Below, piece after piece: positions 37,574 to 46,983 of a stretch of 64,000 nucleotides of DNA. This stretch comes from Paenibacillus silvae. Its GTDB lineage: Bacteria; Bacillota; Bacilli; Paenibacillales; Paenibacillaceae. The position numbers were made by a program, and so were the translations under genes. Each line of letters begins with the position of its first letter. Position 1 is the first letter of the stretch. The notes under the pieces are model-generated. The model did no database searches. It worked only from the letters and a program-made list of their open reading frames with translations, and was not told the origin of the DNA. Where the stretch lies: positions 124,001 through 188,000 of the forward strand of contig NZ_BMFU01000006.1 in assembly GCF_014639235.1 (NCBI RefSeq), read 5' to 3'.

Positions 37574-38592
37574 GTGCCCTCTCTTTCTGCCATTTTTCTG
37601 TGAATCAGCTTCTCCAGCAGGTGAAATTCCCGTTCCCTTTTTACATAGAGGCGGCGGGCTTCTTCATTCGTGATCTGTACAAAAGAAATCCGTGCCCCTG
37701 GCCTCACCTGGGCCAGAATCGGCAAATCCACCGCTGCAGCCTGTGCAATGACAGGATATCCCCCAATGGTCTGATGATCTGCCATCAGTACAATCGGTTG
37801 TCCATCCGGGGGGACCTGCACAGTGCCATAAGTAACCGCTTCGGATAAGCGATTCATCGGCTTCTCCAGTTCCAGCCGCGGCCCCTGCAGGCGATAACCC
37901 ATGCGATCCGATTGAGGAGAGACCACATACGATCCGGTATAGAATTGCTCCACACTCTCCGAGCGGAAACAGGAGATATCTTGACCATGCATGACCCGAA
38001 TGACAGGTTTACCGTAATAATCGGGCCGCTCTCGTTCCGATATGAGCCATGCCGGGGCAGCCATACATTCGTTTGGACCTAGCTGCATTGTCATCCGTTG
38101 TATCCACTGCTGCACTTCGCCAGTAATCACTCCTGTTCCGAGCACATCCGAAGTACGCAGGGCTCTTCCGAGATAGCCGCCTAGTCCGGTTTTGAGATCT
38201 GTACTTCGACTGCCCATCACTTGAGGCACATCAATTCCGCCCGCCAGTGCCAGATAAGCACGTAAACCATGTCGACTTGTACCGAATCTCAATACACTGC
38301 CGGCCCGCAGCAGCACAGGGCGCCACATCGGCACAGGCTGCTGATTAACAGTCACGCTTAGATCGGCACCACAGATTGAGATCAACTGGTCTTTCAGCAT
38401 GTGAAGCTCCGGCCCTGACATTGTGATCTCAAGGACAGCCGAATGTCGGGCATTGCCGACAAGCATGTTGGCTGCTCTGGAGGCAAAAGCGTCCATAACC
38501 CCGCCCACGGGCACACCGTAACGGCGATATCCGATTCGGCCTTCATCCTGCACCGTTGTTAACAAGCCGGGACGAATGACTTCAAAACCCAT
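37570..38592 (-). CDS. pxpC: 5-oxoprolinase subunit C
   Basis: About 340 residues (biotin-dependent carboxyltransferase/KipA fold): VIRPGLLTTVQDEGRIGYRRYGVPVGGVMD, ICGADLSV, LALAGGIDVP, SDRMGYRL and MADHQTIGGYP. The open frame continues 96 codons upstream through pxpB, but GGGGGAG before the double ATG at 38595/38592 sets the real start, overlapping the pxpB end by about ten bases. Confidence 0.94.
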   Translation of the reverse strand: MGFEVIRPGLLTTVQDEGRIGYRRYGVPVGGVMDAFASRAANMLVGNARHSAVLEITMSGPELHMLKDQLISICGADLSVTVNQQPVPMWRPVLLRAGSVLRFGTSRHGLRAYLALAGGIDVPQVMGSRSTDLKTGLGGYLGRALRTSDVLGTGVITGEVQQWIQRMTMQLGPNECMAAPAWLISERERPDYYGKPVIRVMHGQDISCFRSESVEQFYTGSYVVSPQSDRMGYRLQGPRLELEKPMNRLSEAVTYGTVQVPPDGQPIVLMADHQTIGGYPVIAQAAAVDLPILAQVRPGARISFVQITNEEARRLYVKREREFHLLEKLIHRKMAEREGT

Positions 38593-39370
38593 CATTCTCC
38601 CCCTTTCCCGCAAGTTCCGTGTATTGCTGCATCGTGATTGATTGAAACCGAACAACGTCTCCCGCTCCAAGCAGACTCGGCGGATTCTCTTCCGGGCGAA
38701 ACAGACGGACAGGTGTACGACCGATACACTGCCAGCCTCCAGGCGAGGTGACTGGATAGATGCCCGTCTGTGATCCGCCAATCCCCACCGTTCCCGCCTC
38801 CACTCGAAGCCGCGGGGTGGCCCTTCTGGCTGTAGCAATCCGCTCGCATAATCCACCCAGATACGGAAATCCCGGAGCAAATCCGATCATATGTACGAGG
38901 TAGTCTACAGAGGTATGTATCACAATGACTTCCTCTATCGTTAATTGATTTTCTTCAGCCACATGCTCCAGATCGGGCCCAAACGCTCCACCGTAACATA
39001 CCGGAATAGTCACGATTCTGGAGGCAGACGGAGTACCGCCCGTTTCCATGTCTTCAGACTTGCCAGGTTGACTATCCCTGTTGGGCTGACTCTGTTGATG
39101 TAAGTGATTTGATTGATGCAGAAGCTGCAGCAACCTCCTGCATGTTTCCTCGTAAGACAATCTCGACGGATCGTAAAACAGTGTGACAGACAAATAAGAG
39201 GGAACCCATTCTACCCGTGATGTCAGTGCTCTATTTTCCAATAAGGCACAAACTGCCATCACTCTCTGATGCACTTCTTCCGATAGCACATCACCACAGC
39301 GAATGACGATGGCCTGCTCTCCAAGTGGAGTTAGCATGTCTTCGGTCCATGTATAGATGTTTGCCGTCAC
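38582..39370 (-). CDS. pxpB: 5-oxoprolinase subunit B
   Basis: 262 residues of the KipI/allophanate-hydrolase-1 family: PLGEQAIVIRCG, VTIPVCYGGAFGPDLEHVAEEN, MIGFAPGFPYLGGL, RLRVEAGTVGIGGSQTGIYP and SPGGWQCIGRTP. A Gln/His/Ser-rich insert (about 85-112) is longer than usual and probably a surface loop. GTG start after GGGGAGG. First of the pxp genes, 30 bases after a DUF2785 gene. Confidence 0.94.
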   Translation of the reverse strand: MTANIYTWTEDMLTPLGEQAIVIRCGDVLSEEVHQRVMAVCALLENRALTSRVEWVPSYLSVTLFYDPSRLSYEETCRRLLQLLHQSNHLHQQSQPNRDSQPGKSEDMETGGTPSASRIVTIPVCYGGAFGPDLEHVAEENQLTIEEVIVIHTSVDYLVHMIGFAPGFPYLGGLCERIATARRATPRLRVEAGTVGIGGSQTGIYPVTSPGGWQCIGRTPVRLFRPEENPPSLLGAGDVVRFQSITMQQYTELAGKGENDGF

Positions 39371-39399
39371 GGCCTCCTCCCCCTCTTCTTGCCTTTCCT

Positions 39400-40245
39400 T
39401 TAATCTTCTCTGCCATCCAATGCTCTCAGCAATAACGAGCGAACCAGCGGAAACGGCTCAGCCTTCTGGTCTCGTATACTGAAATAAAGGGACTGCATAA
39501 ACATTCTGATATTCAAGCTTACTAGGCTGATCTGCTGTATTGTCTTTCCTTCCTCCGTATCTCCGCTTCGCTTGTCCTGAAGCAGCTTCACCCAGGCCTC
39601 CAGTTCGGCTTGCTCCAGCAGATTACGGCCCAAAATGGTCACAGCCGCCTGAGCCATCCGCTGATCCTCATCATAGATGTACGTTTGATTAGACTCCATG
39701 ACTTTAATGGTCAGTGCATGCAAAAGTTCCAGCAGATCTGCGCGTTCAAGATAGGGGGACTGAGCCAAATCCTCGACTGCATCTGCTGCATGGGCCGGTG
39801 CGTGTGCCCACCCTTTGCCCTCTACATAACCACGAGCATCCTTCTCACTTCCCAGATAGGTGACCAAACGTTCTTTAACCCTAAGGATATCCTCTTCATG
39901 TAAAAACGAACGCTGACGGTCCACCCCCAGAATAGGCGGCAGAATTAAAACAGAAAAACTTCGAGTAAATACACTATCCGTTTCCTGCTCTCCGATTCGA
40001 TAGAAAAGATGCTCCTCATCCAGTGCTAATCGTAACAGAGCCTTGAGCTGTTCATCCGAAAAGACTTGCTGACCAATCCATGTGGCCATCGTCATATAAA
40101 TCAACTCATCCCGTAGAACAGGGTCCGGGCTGCCAATATGCTGCATCATATACAGCGCGAGGTCATACGGCTGCTCAACCCCATCTGCTGACAGATTCGC
40201 TGACTGAAGCTGCTGCAGCTTATGTTTTAATGTGAGAGCGTCCAT
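39400..40245 (-). CDS. DUF2785 domain protein
   Basis: 281 residues, soluble, mainly alpha-helical. Contains the family mark GWAHAPAHAADAVEDLAQ (about 146-163). Function unknown. Its ATG directly follows the stop of the histidine phosphatase gene and it ends 30 bases before pxpB, so it probably lies in the same transcript as 5-oxoprolinase; whether that is functional is not known. Confidence 0.8.
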   Translation of the reverse strand: MDALTLKHKLQQLQSANLSADGVEQPYDLALYMMQHIGSPDPVLRDELIYMTMATWIGQQVFSDEQLKALLRLALDEEHLFYRIGEQETDSVFTRSFSVLILPPILGVDRQRSFLHEEDILRVKERLVTYLGSEKDARGYVEGKGWAHAPAHAADAVEDLAQSPYLERADLLELLHALTIKVMESNQTYIYDEDQRMAQAAVTILGRNLLEQAELEAWVKLLQDKRSGDTEEGKTIQQISLVSLNIRMFMQSLYFSIRDQKAEPFPLVRSLLLRALDGRED

Positions 40246-40839
40246 TTACAGGTTACCTTCCCCCTGCTCCAGATGTGTGCTGCAGTTATACAATTCACAT
40301 TGCCACGTCTGATCGCGATGTACCATTCGCGTAATGGAGGTATTGCCCAGCTTCACGCTGATGTCCTGCTCTGGCACCAATGCCCGCAGCGTATTTCGAA
40401 GCACCGCCCCGTGACTCACTACAATGACTCGTGCATTCGGGTGCTGACGAATAATTTCTTCAAGTATCTCTGTTCCACGCGCAGCACCTGCATCTGGAAG
40501 CTCTTTTCCCAAATCGAGAGCACTCCAGTCCGAGCCCCATTTCGCAATGCGTTCCTCTTCTGTCGTTCCTTCCACCTGTCCTCCGCCCATCTCGCGCAAC
40601 CTCGGGTCCAGATGAATCTCCTGAATGCCCAGCCGCTCCCCGATGATACGAGCTGTCTCACTTGCTCGCTGCAGATCACTGGCATAGATGGCATCCCACT
40701 GTTCCTCGGCCAGTCTTGCGGCCAGCAAAACTGCCTGTTCTCTGCCCTCCTGATCGAGCGGATTATCTGTCTGTCCCTGCGAACGTTTTTCTTTATTCCA
40801 CGCCGTGCTTCCGTGACGTATCAATGCAATCTCAGTCAT
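40246..40839 (-). CDS. histidine phosphatase family protein (phosphoglycerate mutase-like)
   Basis: 197 residues. Phospho-histidine motif LIRHGSTAWN with H9; second motif SDLQRASETA; acid EMGGGQVEG; and distal VVSHGAVLR. Likely a small-molecule or sugar-phosphate phosphatase. First of a likely five-gene operon ending with pxpA. Confidence 0.88.
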   Translation of the reverse strand: MTEIALIRHGSTAWNKEKRSQGQTDNPLDQEGREQAVLLAARLAEEQWDAIYASDLQRASETARIIGERLGIQEIHLDPRLREMGGGQVEGTTEEERIAKWGSDWSALDLGKELPDAGAARGTEILEEIIRQHPNARVIVVSHGAVLRNTLRALVPEQDISVKLGNTSITRMVHRDQTWQCELYNCSTHLEQGEGNL

Positions 40840-40894
40840 TGTTGCTGTTCCCTCTTTTCCTTATTAGATCTCTATTCATTTTGAATGTCTTTCG

Positions 40895-41461
40895 CTATCG
40901 CAATTCGTCTTCTGTAAAATGTTTTCGGGTCTTCGGCTTCGTAAATTTGCCCTCGTTGTAGCTGTTCGACCCGTTGCGCGGGATAGACAGACTATTCCAG
41001 GAGCTCTCCTTCAGCAATTTAGCGGTATGCACAATCTGACCGACATGGTAAGGATAATGAGCCAGCTGTCTCATAATTGCTTCCATCACAGTATGACCTT
41101 CGTTACGAATGTATATGATCTGGGACAGATGATCCGGAGTCAACGAACGCAGAGCTGCCAGCAAACAGTTCCAGCCTTCTTCCCACTTGAATAATAGCTC
41201 TTCCCGGGTATGAAAATCTCCTACAAATTCGGCATCCCGTTCACGCCAAGGCTTCTCTCCGTCCGTTGTCAGCACATCGGTCCAGCGAGACAGCATATTG
41301 CCCCACAAATGTTTGACAATGACCGCAATGCTGTTGGTATCTTCATTCCACGTATGAAACAACTGCTCTGTCTCAAGCTGCTCCATGGCCCGTTCACCCA
41401 GCTGCTTGTAGTACATAAACTGCTTCTCGGCTGTCTCCAGAAAAACCTGATTCATATCCAT
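40895..41461 (-). CDS. DUF1572 (DinB-like) protein
   Basis: About 188 residues from MDMNQVFLETAEKQF, chosen because AGGGGC lies upstream; a longer frame would overlap the DUF952 stop. DinB-type four-helix bundle with the three metal-ligand histidines likely in VKHLWGNM and QLAHYPYHVGQIVH. Members bind metal and may act as thiol-dependent transferases; role here unknown. Confidence 0.82.
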   Translation of the reverse strand: MDMNQVFLETAEKQFMYYKQLGERAMEQLETEQLFHTWNEDTNSIAVIVKHLWGNMLSRWTDVLTTDGEKPWRERDAEFVGDFHTREELLFKWEEGWNCLLAALRSLTPDHLSQIIYIRNEGHTVMEAIMRQLAHYPYHVGQIVHTAKLLKESSWNSLSIPRNGSNSYNEGKFTKPKTRKHFTEDELR

Positions 41462-41505
41462 CCGTATCGCCCCTATCCAATTATGAAATAGAAACCGAAC
41501 ATGCA

Positions 41506-41835
41506 TTATGCCGGAAAAGAAAACGTGCCATCCGCATTTGGTTCAAAAACCATAACCTTGCTCACAGCATCCAGATTCAATTCACCATAGATGTGTGGAA
41601 AAAGTTCATTCAATTCATACAGATCTTCGTAGACCAGTTCTGCCTTCAAGGTGCGCTCCTCAATGCCCAGCAATAACAGATCGGTACGGCCTGCATAATA
41701 CTGCCCGGCTACCCATGGAATCTGCTCCGCAGTGGAGCAATGAATGAAGCCGTCCGTCTGCAGACTCTCGGGTGCATATGTGTCTCCTTTGGATACTTCC
41801 TCCCATAATGCCCGGGAAATAATGCTGTAGATCAT
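41506..41835 (-). CDS. DUF952 domain protein
   Basis: 109 residues. The family pattern is clear: DGFIHCSTAEQIPWVAGQYY and ELFPHIYGELNLDAV. No experimentally known role. Part of a leftward run of small genes. Confidence 0.85.
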   Translation of the reverse strand: MIYSIISRALWEEVSKGDTYAPESLQTDGFIHCSTAEQIPWVAGQYYAGRTDLLLLGIEERTLKAELVYEDLYELNELFPHIYGELNLDAVSKVMVFEPNADGTFSFPA

Positions 41836-41886
41836 AGATTACTGCCTCCTTCGCCGCTGTCTTACAGCCTGTCTTTTATGAGAATA

Positions 41887-42444
41887 TTATAGATCATCCC
41901 GAATGCGGGCGTACAATTTCTGGTCTGTAAATACACCTTTGATTTTCAACTGCTTACGTAACAATCCTTCTTGGGCCATGCCTAATTTCTCCATTACACG
42001 TGCCGAACCGATATTGCCCGCATTGCACTTTCCTTGGACCCGATTACAGTCCAGCTGCTCAAAGCAGTAATTCATAACAGGCTGCATCGCTTCCACCGCA
42101 AGCCCTTTGCCCCAATATGTACTGCCGATGGCATAGCCCAGCTCACAGCTCTGCATGGATTCATCCAGATCGAAAATGCCACCTCTGCCAATCAGTGTGC
42201 CGGTTTCTTTCAGCACAAAGGCCCAGATATATACCGTTTTTTGCTCATAGTTTCGCAGCACTCGCTCCAGGTACCCGATGGAATCCTCCTTGGTCTGATG
42301 GCAATGCCACAAGCTTTGCTCACTTACCTTGGGGTCGGACGCAAACGCATAATATTGATCGAGGTCATCCATCGTAAGGCGTCTGAGGTACAGTCGCTGT
42401 GTTTCAAATTCAGGTGATTCGGCAAAAAGCTTGTCAATATCCAT
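41887..42444 (-). CDS. GNAT acetyltransferase (RimJ/RimL type)
   Basis: 185 residues: N-terminal ETQRLYLRRLTMDDLDQYY, acetyl-CoA site YWGKGLAVEAMQPVMNYCFEQL and NIGSARVMEKLGM. Probably N-acetylates an amine, protein N-terminus or small molecule. AGGAGG precedes the ATG. Confidence 0.9.
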   Translation of the reverse strand: MDIDKLFAESPEFETQRLYLRRLTMDDLDQYYAFASDPKVSEQSLWHCHQTKEDSIGYLERVLRNYEQKTVYIWAFVLKETGTLIGRGGIFDLDESMQSCELGYAIGSTYWGKGLAVEAMQPVMNYCFEQLDCNRVQGKCNAGNIGSARVMEKLGMAQEGLLRKQLKIKGVFTDQKLYARIRDDL

Positions 42445-42467
42445 TCCTAATACCTCCTGTTATGAAT

Positions 42468-42872
42468 TTAAAGGCGCATGATCTTGCTCAGCAAAAAACG
42501 ATCTAATAGATAAACACATCCAATGCCGATCAGGTATCTGATCAAATCCATAACAAGAAATCCACGACCCAAAATGAGAGCTCCCCATAAGGTTGAACGC
42601 AATTCGGTCAGCCAGGGCACCTGAATCATCTGGGAAAATTCAATAGACCAACTGAATATTACACTGATCAAGACGGCTCTTGCACGACTCCACTGGATGC
42701 ATACCATACGTATGCCATAGTAGATCATGCCTGCCCAAAGGGCATCCCCAAAATGCTCGCGAACGAATTCCGGCAATACGGCCCCATATGCTCTCGAAGC
42801 AAGTCCAGCTGCCATCGTAATGATTACGGCAACCAGATATAAGCATCTTTGTTTAACTAACACCCTGTTCAT
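42468..42872 (-). CDS. DUF2809 membrane protein
   Basis: 134 residues with four hydrophobic segments. The motifs GLASRAYG near the start, FSWSIEFSQM and LRSTLWGALILGRGF are typical of DUF2809. Function unknown; some members sit near VanZ-like proteins. The gap to the GrpB gene is ten bases, so co-transcribed. Confidence 0.78.
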   Translation of the reverse strand: MNRVLVKQRCLYLVAVIITMAAGLASRAYGAVLPEFVREHFGDALWAGMIYYGIRMVCIQWSRARAVLISVIFSWSIEFSQMIQVPWLTELRSTLWGALILGRGFLVMDLIRYLIGIGCVYLLDRFLLSKIMRL

Positions 42873-42882
42873 GCTCTACCCA

Positions 42883-43434
42883 TCATAACCTTCCATCCAG
42901 AACCTGTGTAATAAACTCCGATTTGGCCGCCGTATACGCTTCCCTATCATGTTTATTTTCATGCGCAAGTTTTATTTTCAATTCGGCATATGCCCTTACT
43001 AATTCCGGGCTTGCTCTCAGCACATCCCGAAACCGGATTTGGCGCTCCCAGCGCTGCTCCCCTGGTAGCATCAGATGCAGATGAACCGCCCTTCTACCAT
43101 TCTTGACTTTAACCCAGAATCGTCTATATTCCCGGCCATCCAGTTCAGGAGGTACATAATTCCATCCCCATGGATTGAGCCGCTCGGCAATCAGTTTCAT
43201 GTCATCCCAGGACTCTACCTTCCCCATCAGATCAATAATCGGCTTGGCTGGCAAACCGGGAATTGATGTGCTTCCAATATGCTCAAATGTACCCATAGCC
43301 AGTCCTTGTAACAGCTCGCTCAACTGCATGACTTCTGTCTGAGCCTGCTGGCTCCAAGCAGGATTGGCTTCTACAACCTCTACGGATTCTGTAGCCCATG
43401 CAGGCCAGTTCTCCGGTTTCATCTCATCCGTCAT
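42883..43434 (-). CDS. GrpB family protein (nucleotidyltransferase fold)
   Basis: 183 residues: VVEANPAWSQQAQ, HIGSTSIPGLPAKPIIDLMG and YTAAKSEFI are family marks. Belongs to the UPF0157/GrpB nucleotidyltransferase-like group without defined substrate. AAGGAG lies eleven bases before ATG. First gene of a likely unit with DUF2809 and perhaps the next genes. Confidence 0.88.
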   Translation of the reverse strand: MTDEMKPENWPAWATESVEVVEANPAWSQQAQTEVMQLSELLQGLAMGTFEHIGSTSIPGLPAKPIIDLMGKVESWDDMKLIAERLNPWGWNYVPPELDGREYRRFWVKVKNGRRAVHLHLMLPGEQRWERQIRFRDVLRASPELVRAYAELKIKLAHENKHDREAYTAAKSEFITQVLDGRL

Positions 43435-43471
43435 CTCGATAATCGCTCCTTAAAATAGTATTTTAAGTTCG

Positions 43472-43497
43472 AAAAAGGAGGCGTTATACACGCCTCC
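43472..43497 (-). terminator. terminator of the Big_2 protein gene
   Basis: GGAGGCGT / ACGCCTCC perfect 8-bp stem with a 5-base loop, followed on the minus strand by TTTTTCG. Confidence 0.85.
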
Positions 43498-43616
43498 CTC
43501 CTATTATATATCATTGCTCCGTTTCGCTTTGATCGATATAAAATCAACTCTGAAACAGAGCAATATCGCTCCACAGGCCTTTCACCGCTGGCCGCAAAGC
43601 CTTGCTTGTTTTTTTA

Positions 43617-44723
43617 TTATTTTACCGTTACAGGTATCGTTACTTTTTTATTGCCCCACTTGGCTGTGATGCTTGTCTTGCCTTTGGATACTGCGACAAT
43701 TTTGCCGTTGGTAACTGTGGCTACACCCGGTTTGGAGCTGCTCCACACTGCGCTGCTTGTTACCATCGTTGTTTTGCCAGTGTCATACTGAGCCATCACA
43801 CCCAACGTTATACTGGATTGCGGGGACAACACCAGACTCTTCTGGCCCATAACCAGTTTCTGTAGCGTAGGCACTACGTTTACTGCTGCAGTTACAGTCT
43901 GGTTCTGATATGTACCTGTCAAGGTAGTTTGTCCTTCAGTCAGTGCTTTGACCGTACCATTTTTCACCGCAGCTACACTCGGATTGGATGAAGTCCAGAC
44001 GATGGATTTGGACAGATTAACCGTCTTGCCATTGGAGTAGGTTCCAATCACTTTGAGTGCCTTGGATTTCTTGAGTCCAAGCTCCATTGTTGCCGGTGTA
44101 ACCTCCACTTTGGTGATAATATCGGTCACCGCGACAGGTACTTTAACGGTGGTTGAGCCGTATTTCCCCTGAAGCAGCACCCGACCTGGCGTGATGCCTT
44201 TAATTTTTCCGTTTTCAAGCACAGCCAGATTATTGGATACAGCCCACACAATGTCCGAGGTGACATCCTCTTCCTTGCCATTGACACGTGTAATCGTTAC
44301 CTTCGGGAGCGTGCCTTCATTCCCTTTTACAAACGTATAGGAACTGGGCGAAGCCTTGATGCTTTTGATCTTATCCTGCACCTGAACAGTGACCTGCGCT
44401 TTGACTCCGCTCACTTGAGCAATGATGGTTGCTTCACCTGCCGCGATCGCCTTGATTTTGCCCTTCGTCACCGTTACAACCTTCGCATTGCTGGTAGACC
44501 AGGTCACTCCTCCCGTAACATCCTGTTTGTTATCCAAACCTTCAACCGTCGCCATCACCTGATATGATACAGTCTCACCTACACTCATCTTCTGTGAACT
44601 GCCGCCGGTAATTTCAATCGAGATTACATCACCCGTCGCTGCCCAGGCAGACGATGGCACTGTAACGGTGAGCGCAAGAATCAGTGCAAGCATACCTCGT
44701 AAAGCCCATTTCATTCTACTCAT
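43617..44723 (-). CDS. secreted protein with bacterial Ig-like (Big_2) domains
   Basis: 368 residues. Signal peptide with AWA cut near residue 28. About four Big_2 repeats, each with a V-T-W/V-W-S-T/S-S-N..V..V..G.I/KA...G..T motif (VTWSTSNAKVVTVTKGKIKAIAAGE, IVWTSSNPSVAAVKNGTVKALTEGQ and VWSSSKPGVATVTNGKIVAVSKGK are the clearest). Probably a cell-surface or matrix adhesion module. No enzyme domain or anchor signal visible. Confidence 0.87.
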   Translation of the reverse strand: MSRMKWALRGMLALILALTVTVPSSAWAATGDVISIEITGGSSQKMSVGETVSYQVMATVEGLDNKQDVTGGVTWSTSNAKVVTVTKGKIKAIAAGEATIIAQVSGVKAQVTVQVQDKIKSIKASPSSYTFVKGNEGTLPKVTITRVNGKEEDVTSDIVWAVSNNLAVLENGKIKGITPGRVLLQGKYGSTTVKVPVAVTDIITKVEVTPATMELGLKKSKALKVIGTYSNGKTVNLSKSIVWTSSNPSVAAVKNGTVKALTEGQTTLTGTYQNQTVTAAVNVVPTLQKLVMGQKSLVLSPQSSITLGVMAQYDTGKTTMVTSSAVWSSSKPGVATVTNGKIVAVSKGKTSITAKWGNKKVTIPVTVK

Positions 44724-44933
44724 GTCCAGTCTCTCTCTCCTGTCATCTTTATTTTGCCTTCTATTACATCCAATATTTTACTACAACTATACCTTATATC
44801 GGACAAGAGGTGGTTAAAGTTAAATGACAGGATCGGAAAGAGGGATAGGCCCGTTTTCTGATTTTCATTGTATAATATACAAAAGTGACGAAATACTGTT
44901 GTAATACAAACCATATAAGAGGGTGAGGCTTGT

Positions 44934-45239
44934 ATGATTGAGAAAAATTTGCTGGACATGGTTGCTGTTAAAAACACCAGGAAACGTATGAAGGCTATCA
45001 CCACCTCAACGTCTACCAAGATTCGCCCGGAAGATGAGATGATCTTATTGATGAAAACCGCCCGCAACCGTTTCGAAAAAGCACTGCAATCGGGCCAGAT
45101 TGAAATTATTAACGAGCGCGAATGGAAGCTGCATCCTCATCGTCATATCTCTTCTTTTTGTTCCTCACCCTGCTCACACACTGGCAACACCAAACGGTCG
45201 AGTCCGCCCATGTATGGTCGCAGCGCTTTCGGAATATGA
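44934..45239 (+). CDS. small hypothetical protein overlapping serS antisense
   Basis: 101 codons. The first 68 residues are basic and look genuine (MIEKNLLDMVAVKNTRKRMK..., EDEMILLMKTARNRFEKALQSGQIEIINEREWKL); GAGGGTGAGG precedes the ATG and TATAAT lies at 44871. The last 33 residues run antisense through the final 97 bases of serS and have no protein-like character. Either the gene truly overlaps tail-to-tail, or its original stop was lost near 45140. No family recognised. Confidence 0.5.
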   Translation: MIEKNLLDMVAVKNTRKRMKAITTSTSTKIRPEDEMILLMKTARNRFEKALQSGQIEIINEREWKLHPHRHISSFCSSPCSHTGNTKRSSPPMYGRSAFGI

Positions 45240-46459
45240 ATGCTGCCATCGGTCTGCTGATGGTTTTCCAGCAGTGGAATGAGAATACGCGGTGATGCCA
45301 CGGCTGTATTGTTGAGCGTATGGCAGTAAACCAGCTTGCCCTGCTCATCCAGGCAGCGAATATTCGAACGGCGAGCCTGGAAATCATGCAGATTCGACGA
45401 CGAATGAGTTTCGCCGTAAGCGCCGCGGCTTGGCATCCACGTTTCGATGTCATACTGTTTGTACGTTTTCTGCGACATATCGCCTGTACATACAGCTACC
45501 ACACGGTACGGCAGCTCCAACTGCTGCAGCAACTCCTCCGCATGTCCCGTAATCTCCTGCAGCATACGCTCCGATTCCGCTGCGTCCGGTGCACACAGAA
45601 TCACCTGCTCCACCTTGGCAAACTGATGCACACGGTACAATCCTCGCACATCCCGTCCACCTGAGCCTACTTCACTGCGGAAACAGGTCGATACGGCTGC
45701 CAGTTTTACCGGCTCCTTCACATCAATGACTTCATCCGCATAATACGAAACCAGCGGCACCTCGGATGTACCTACCAGCCACTTGTTCTCACCCTGCAGC
45801 TCATACACCTGATCCCGGCCTGTCGGGAAAAATCCGGTATTCACCAAAGCATCCTCTCTGACCATAAGCGGAACCTCGAGCAATGTGAATCCGTGCTTCA
45901 GCAGCAGATCCAGCGCAAGCTGCTGTACTGCACGGTGCAGCAGCAAACCAGCGCCCTTCAGCACATAACTTCGCGTTCCGCCAATCTTCACGCCGCGCGG
46001 AATATCAATCAGCTCATGCAGCTCCCCAAGCTCGACATGATCCTTTGCTGCATAGTCAAACTCGGGCAGCTCACCCACTCGCCGCAGCTCCACATTATCT
46101 TCATCCGACAGACCTGCAGGTGTATCCGGTGATACTACATTCGGCACCAGCCATTGCAGTCTGGTTACCTCCTCCTGAATCAACGCCAGCTCTGCCTCTT
46201 TCTGCTCCAACTCATCATTAAGCTGTTTCACCTGTGCCCGCATTGTCTCTGCTTGCTCCCGCTCTCCCGTCTGCATCAGCTTCCCGATCTCTGCCGACAA
46301 TGTGTTACGCAGACGCCGCCCTTCCTCCGTTTGCTGCAGGAGTGCTTTGCGTTCATTATCCCGCTGGATTAACACCGCGATATCCACTTTGATTTTTTTC
46401 CCGTCAGCTGCCGCCTGGACCTCTTCTGCATGTGCCCGAACCCACTTCATATCTAACAT
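45143..46459 (-). CDS. serS: seryl-tRNA synthetase
   Basis: About 438 residues. N-terminal coiled-coil arm (about 30-100), then class II core with motif 2 FRSEVGSGGRDVRGLYRVHQF and motif 3 SPRILIPLLENHQ; serine site TSEVPL. Charges tRNA-Ser. The ATG at 46459, nine bases after AAAGGAG, is chosen over GTG at 46465. Controlled by the T-box leader upstream, so expressed on seryl-tRNA shortage. The unusual arm sequence hints that this may be a second, inducible serS copy; that needs the whole genome. Confidence 0.95.
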   Translation of the reverse strand: MLDMKWVRAHAEEVQAAADGKKIKVDIAVLIQRDNERKALLQQTEEGRRLRNTLSAEIGKLMQTGEREQAETMRAQVKQLNDELEQKEAELALIQEEVTRLQWLVPNVVSPDTPAGLSDEDNVELRRVGELPEFDYAAKDHVELGELHELIDIPRGVKIGGTRSYVLKGAGLLLHRAVQQLALDLLLKHGFTLLEVPLMVREDALVNTGFFPTGRDQVYELQGENKWLVGTSEVPLVSYYADEVIDVKEPVKLAAVSTCFRSEVGSGGRDVRGLYRVHQFAKVEQVILCAPDAAESERMLQEITGHAEELLQQLELPYRVVAVCTGDMSQKTYKQYDIETWMPSRGAYGETHSSSNLHDFQARRSNIRCLDEQGKLVYCHTLNNTAVASPRILIPLLENHQQTDGSIHIPKALRPYMGGLDRLVLPVCEQGEEQKEEI

Positions 46460-46488
46460 CGTCACCGTCTCCTTTGGCTAAAAAAATA

Positions 46489-46528
46489 CAAAGAGCGCCC
46501 TCATCCCTTGGGACGAGGAGCGCTCTGC
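46489..46528 (-). terminator. T-box terminator of serS
   Basis: On the minus strand AGAGCGCTCCTCGTCCC pairs with GGGATGAGGGCGCTCT, followed by TTGTATTTTTTT, just before the serS ribosome site. Confidence 0.9.
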
Positions 46529-46529
46529 T

Positions 46530-46694
46530 CGCGGTGCCACCCAACTTGCCGAATCATTCAAATTGTTCTGATTCAGCCTCTTGGTCCGCGATAACGGGCG
46601 GTTCCGGTTAACTTGGGAAAGTTTCAATTCGCTCCCTGGCGAAAACGCCTCCGAGTTGGATTCTCTTCAACGGCATGATCCGATCTGTAATTGT
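46530..46694 (-). promoter_or_regulatory. T-box leader of serS
   Basis: The signature GGGTGGCACCGCG stands at 46542-46530 (minus strand), preceded by stems including AACCGCCCGTTATCGCGG and an AGAGA element in GAAGAGAATCC. A terminator follows. Uncharged tRNA-Ser would pair with GGTGGCACC and favour antitermination. I could not place the specifier codon with confidence. Confidence 0.9.
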
Positions 46695-46701
46695 GTTTAC
46701 C

Positions 46702-46731
46702 AGTATATACGAAGACAGATTAAAATTGCAA
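46702..46731 (-). promoter_or_regulatory. promoter of the serS T-box transcript
   Basis: TTGCAA (46731-46726), 18 bases, TATACT (46707-46702), well placed ahead of the T-box leader. Confidence 0.6.
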
Positions 46732-46983
46732 CTTCTCAAGCCCGATTTTAGTGAAAACCAGAAAAATGAGTTCTTATGCTCGTTGATCCCTGTTAACACA
46801 GGCTCCTCTTACGCAGCTTTGCATTGTTAAATCAGATACAGCTATAATCATATAAAGTAATTAAATGACTAATTTTCCATCCAACAATTGTTTGCCTTCA
46901 GGAGGAAATCAACGGTAATAGGTCTGAATTCAAAATATTCCTCTATACAATAGAGTATATGTTATAGAATGGAGCTGTTTCTC

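Noticed and set aside
38593..38880. Extended N-terminus of pxpC
   Set aside because: Overlaps pxpB by about 300 bases; the sequence is not protein-like and a ribosome site precedes the inner ATG pair.
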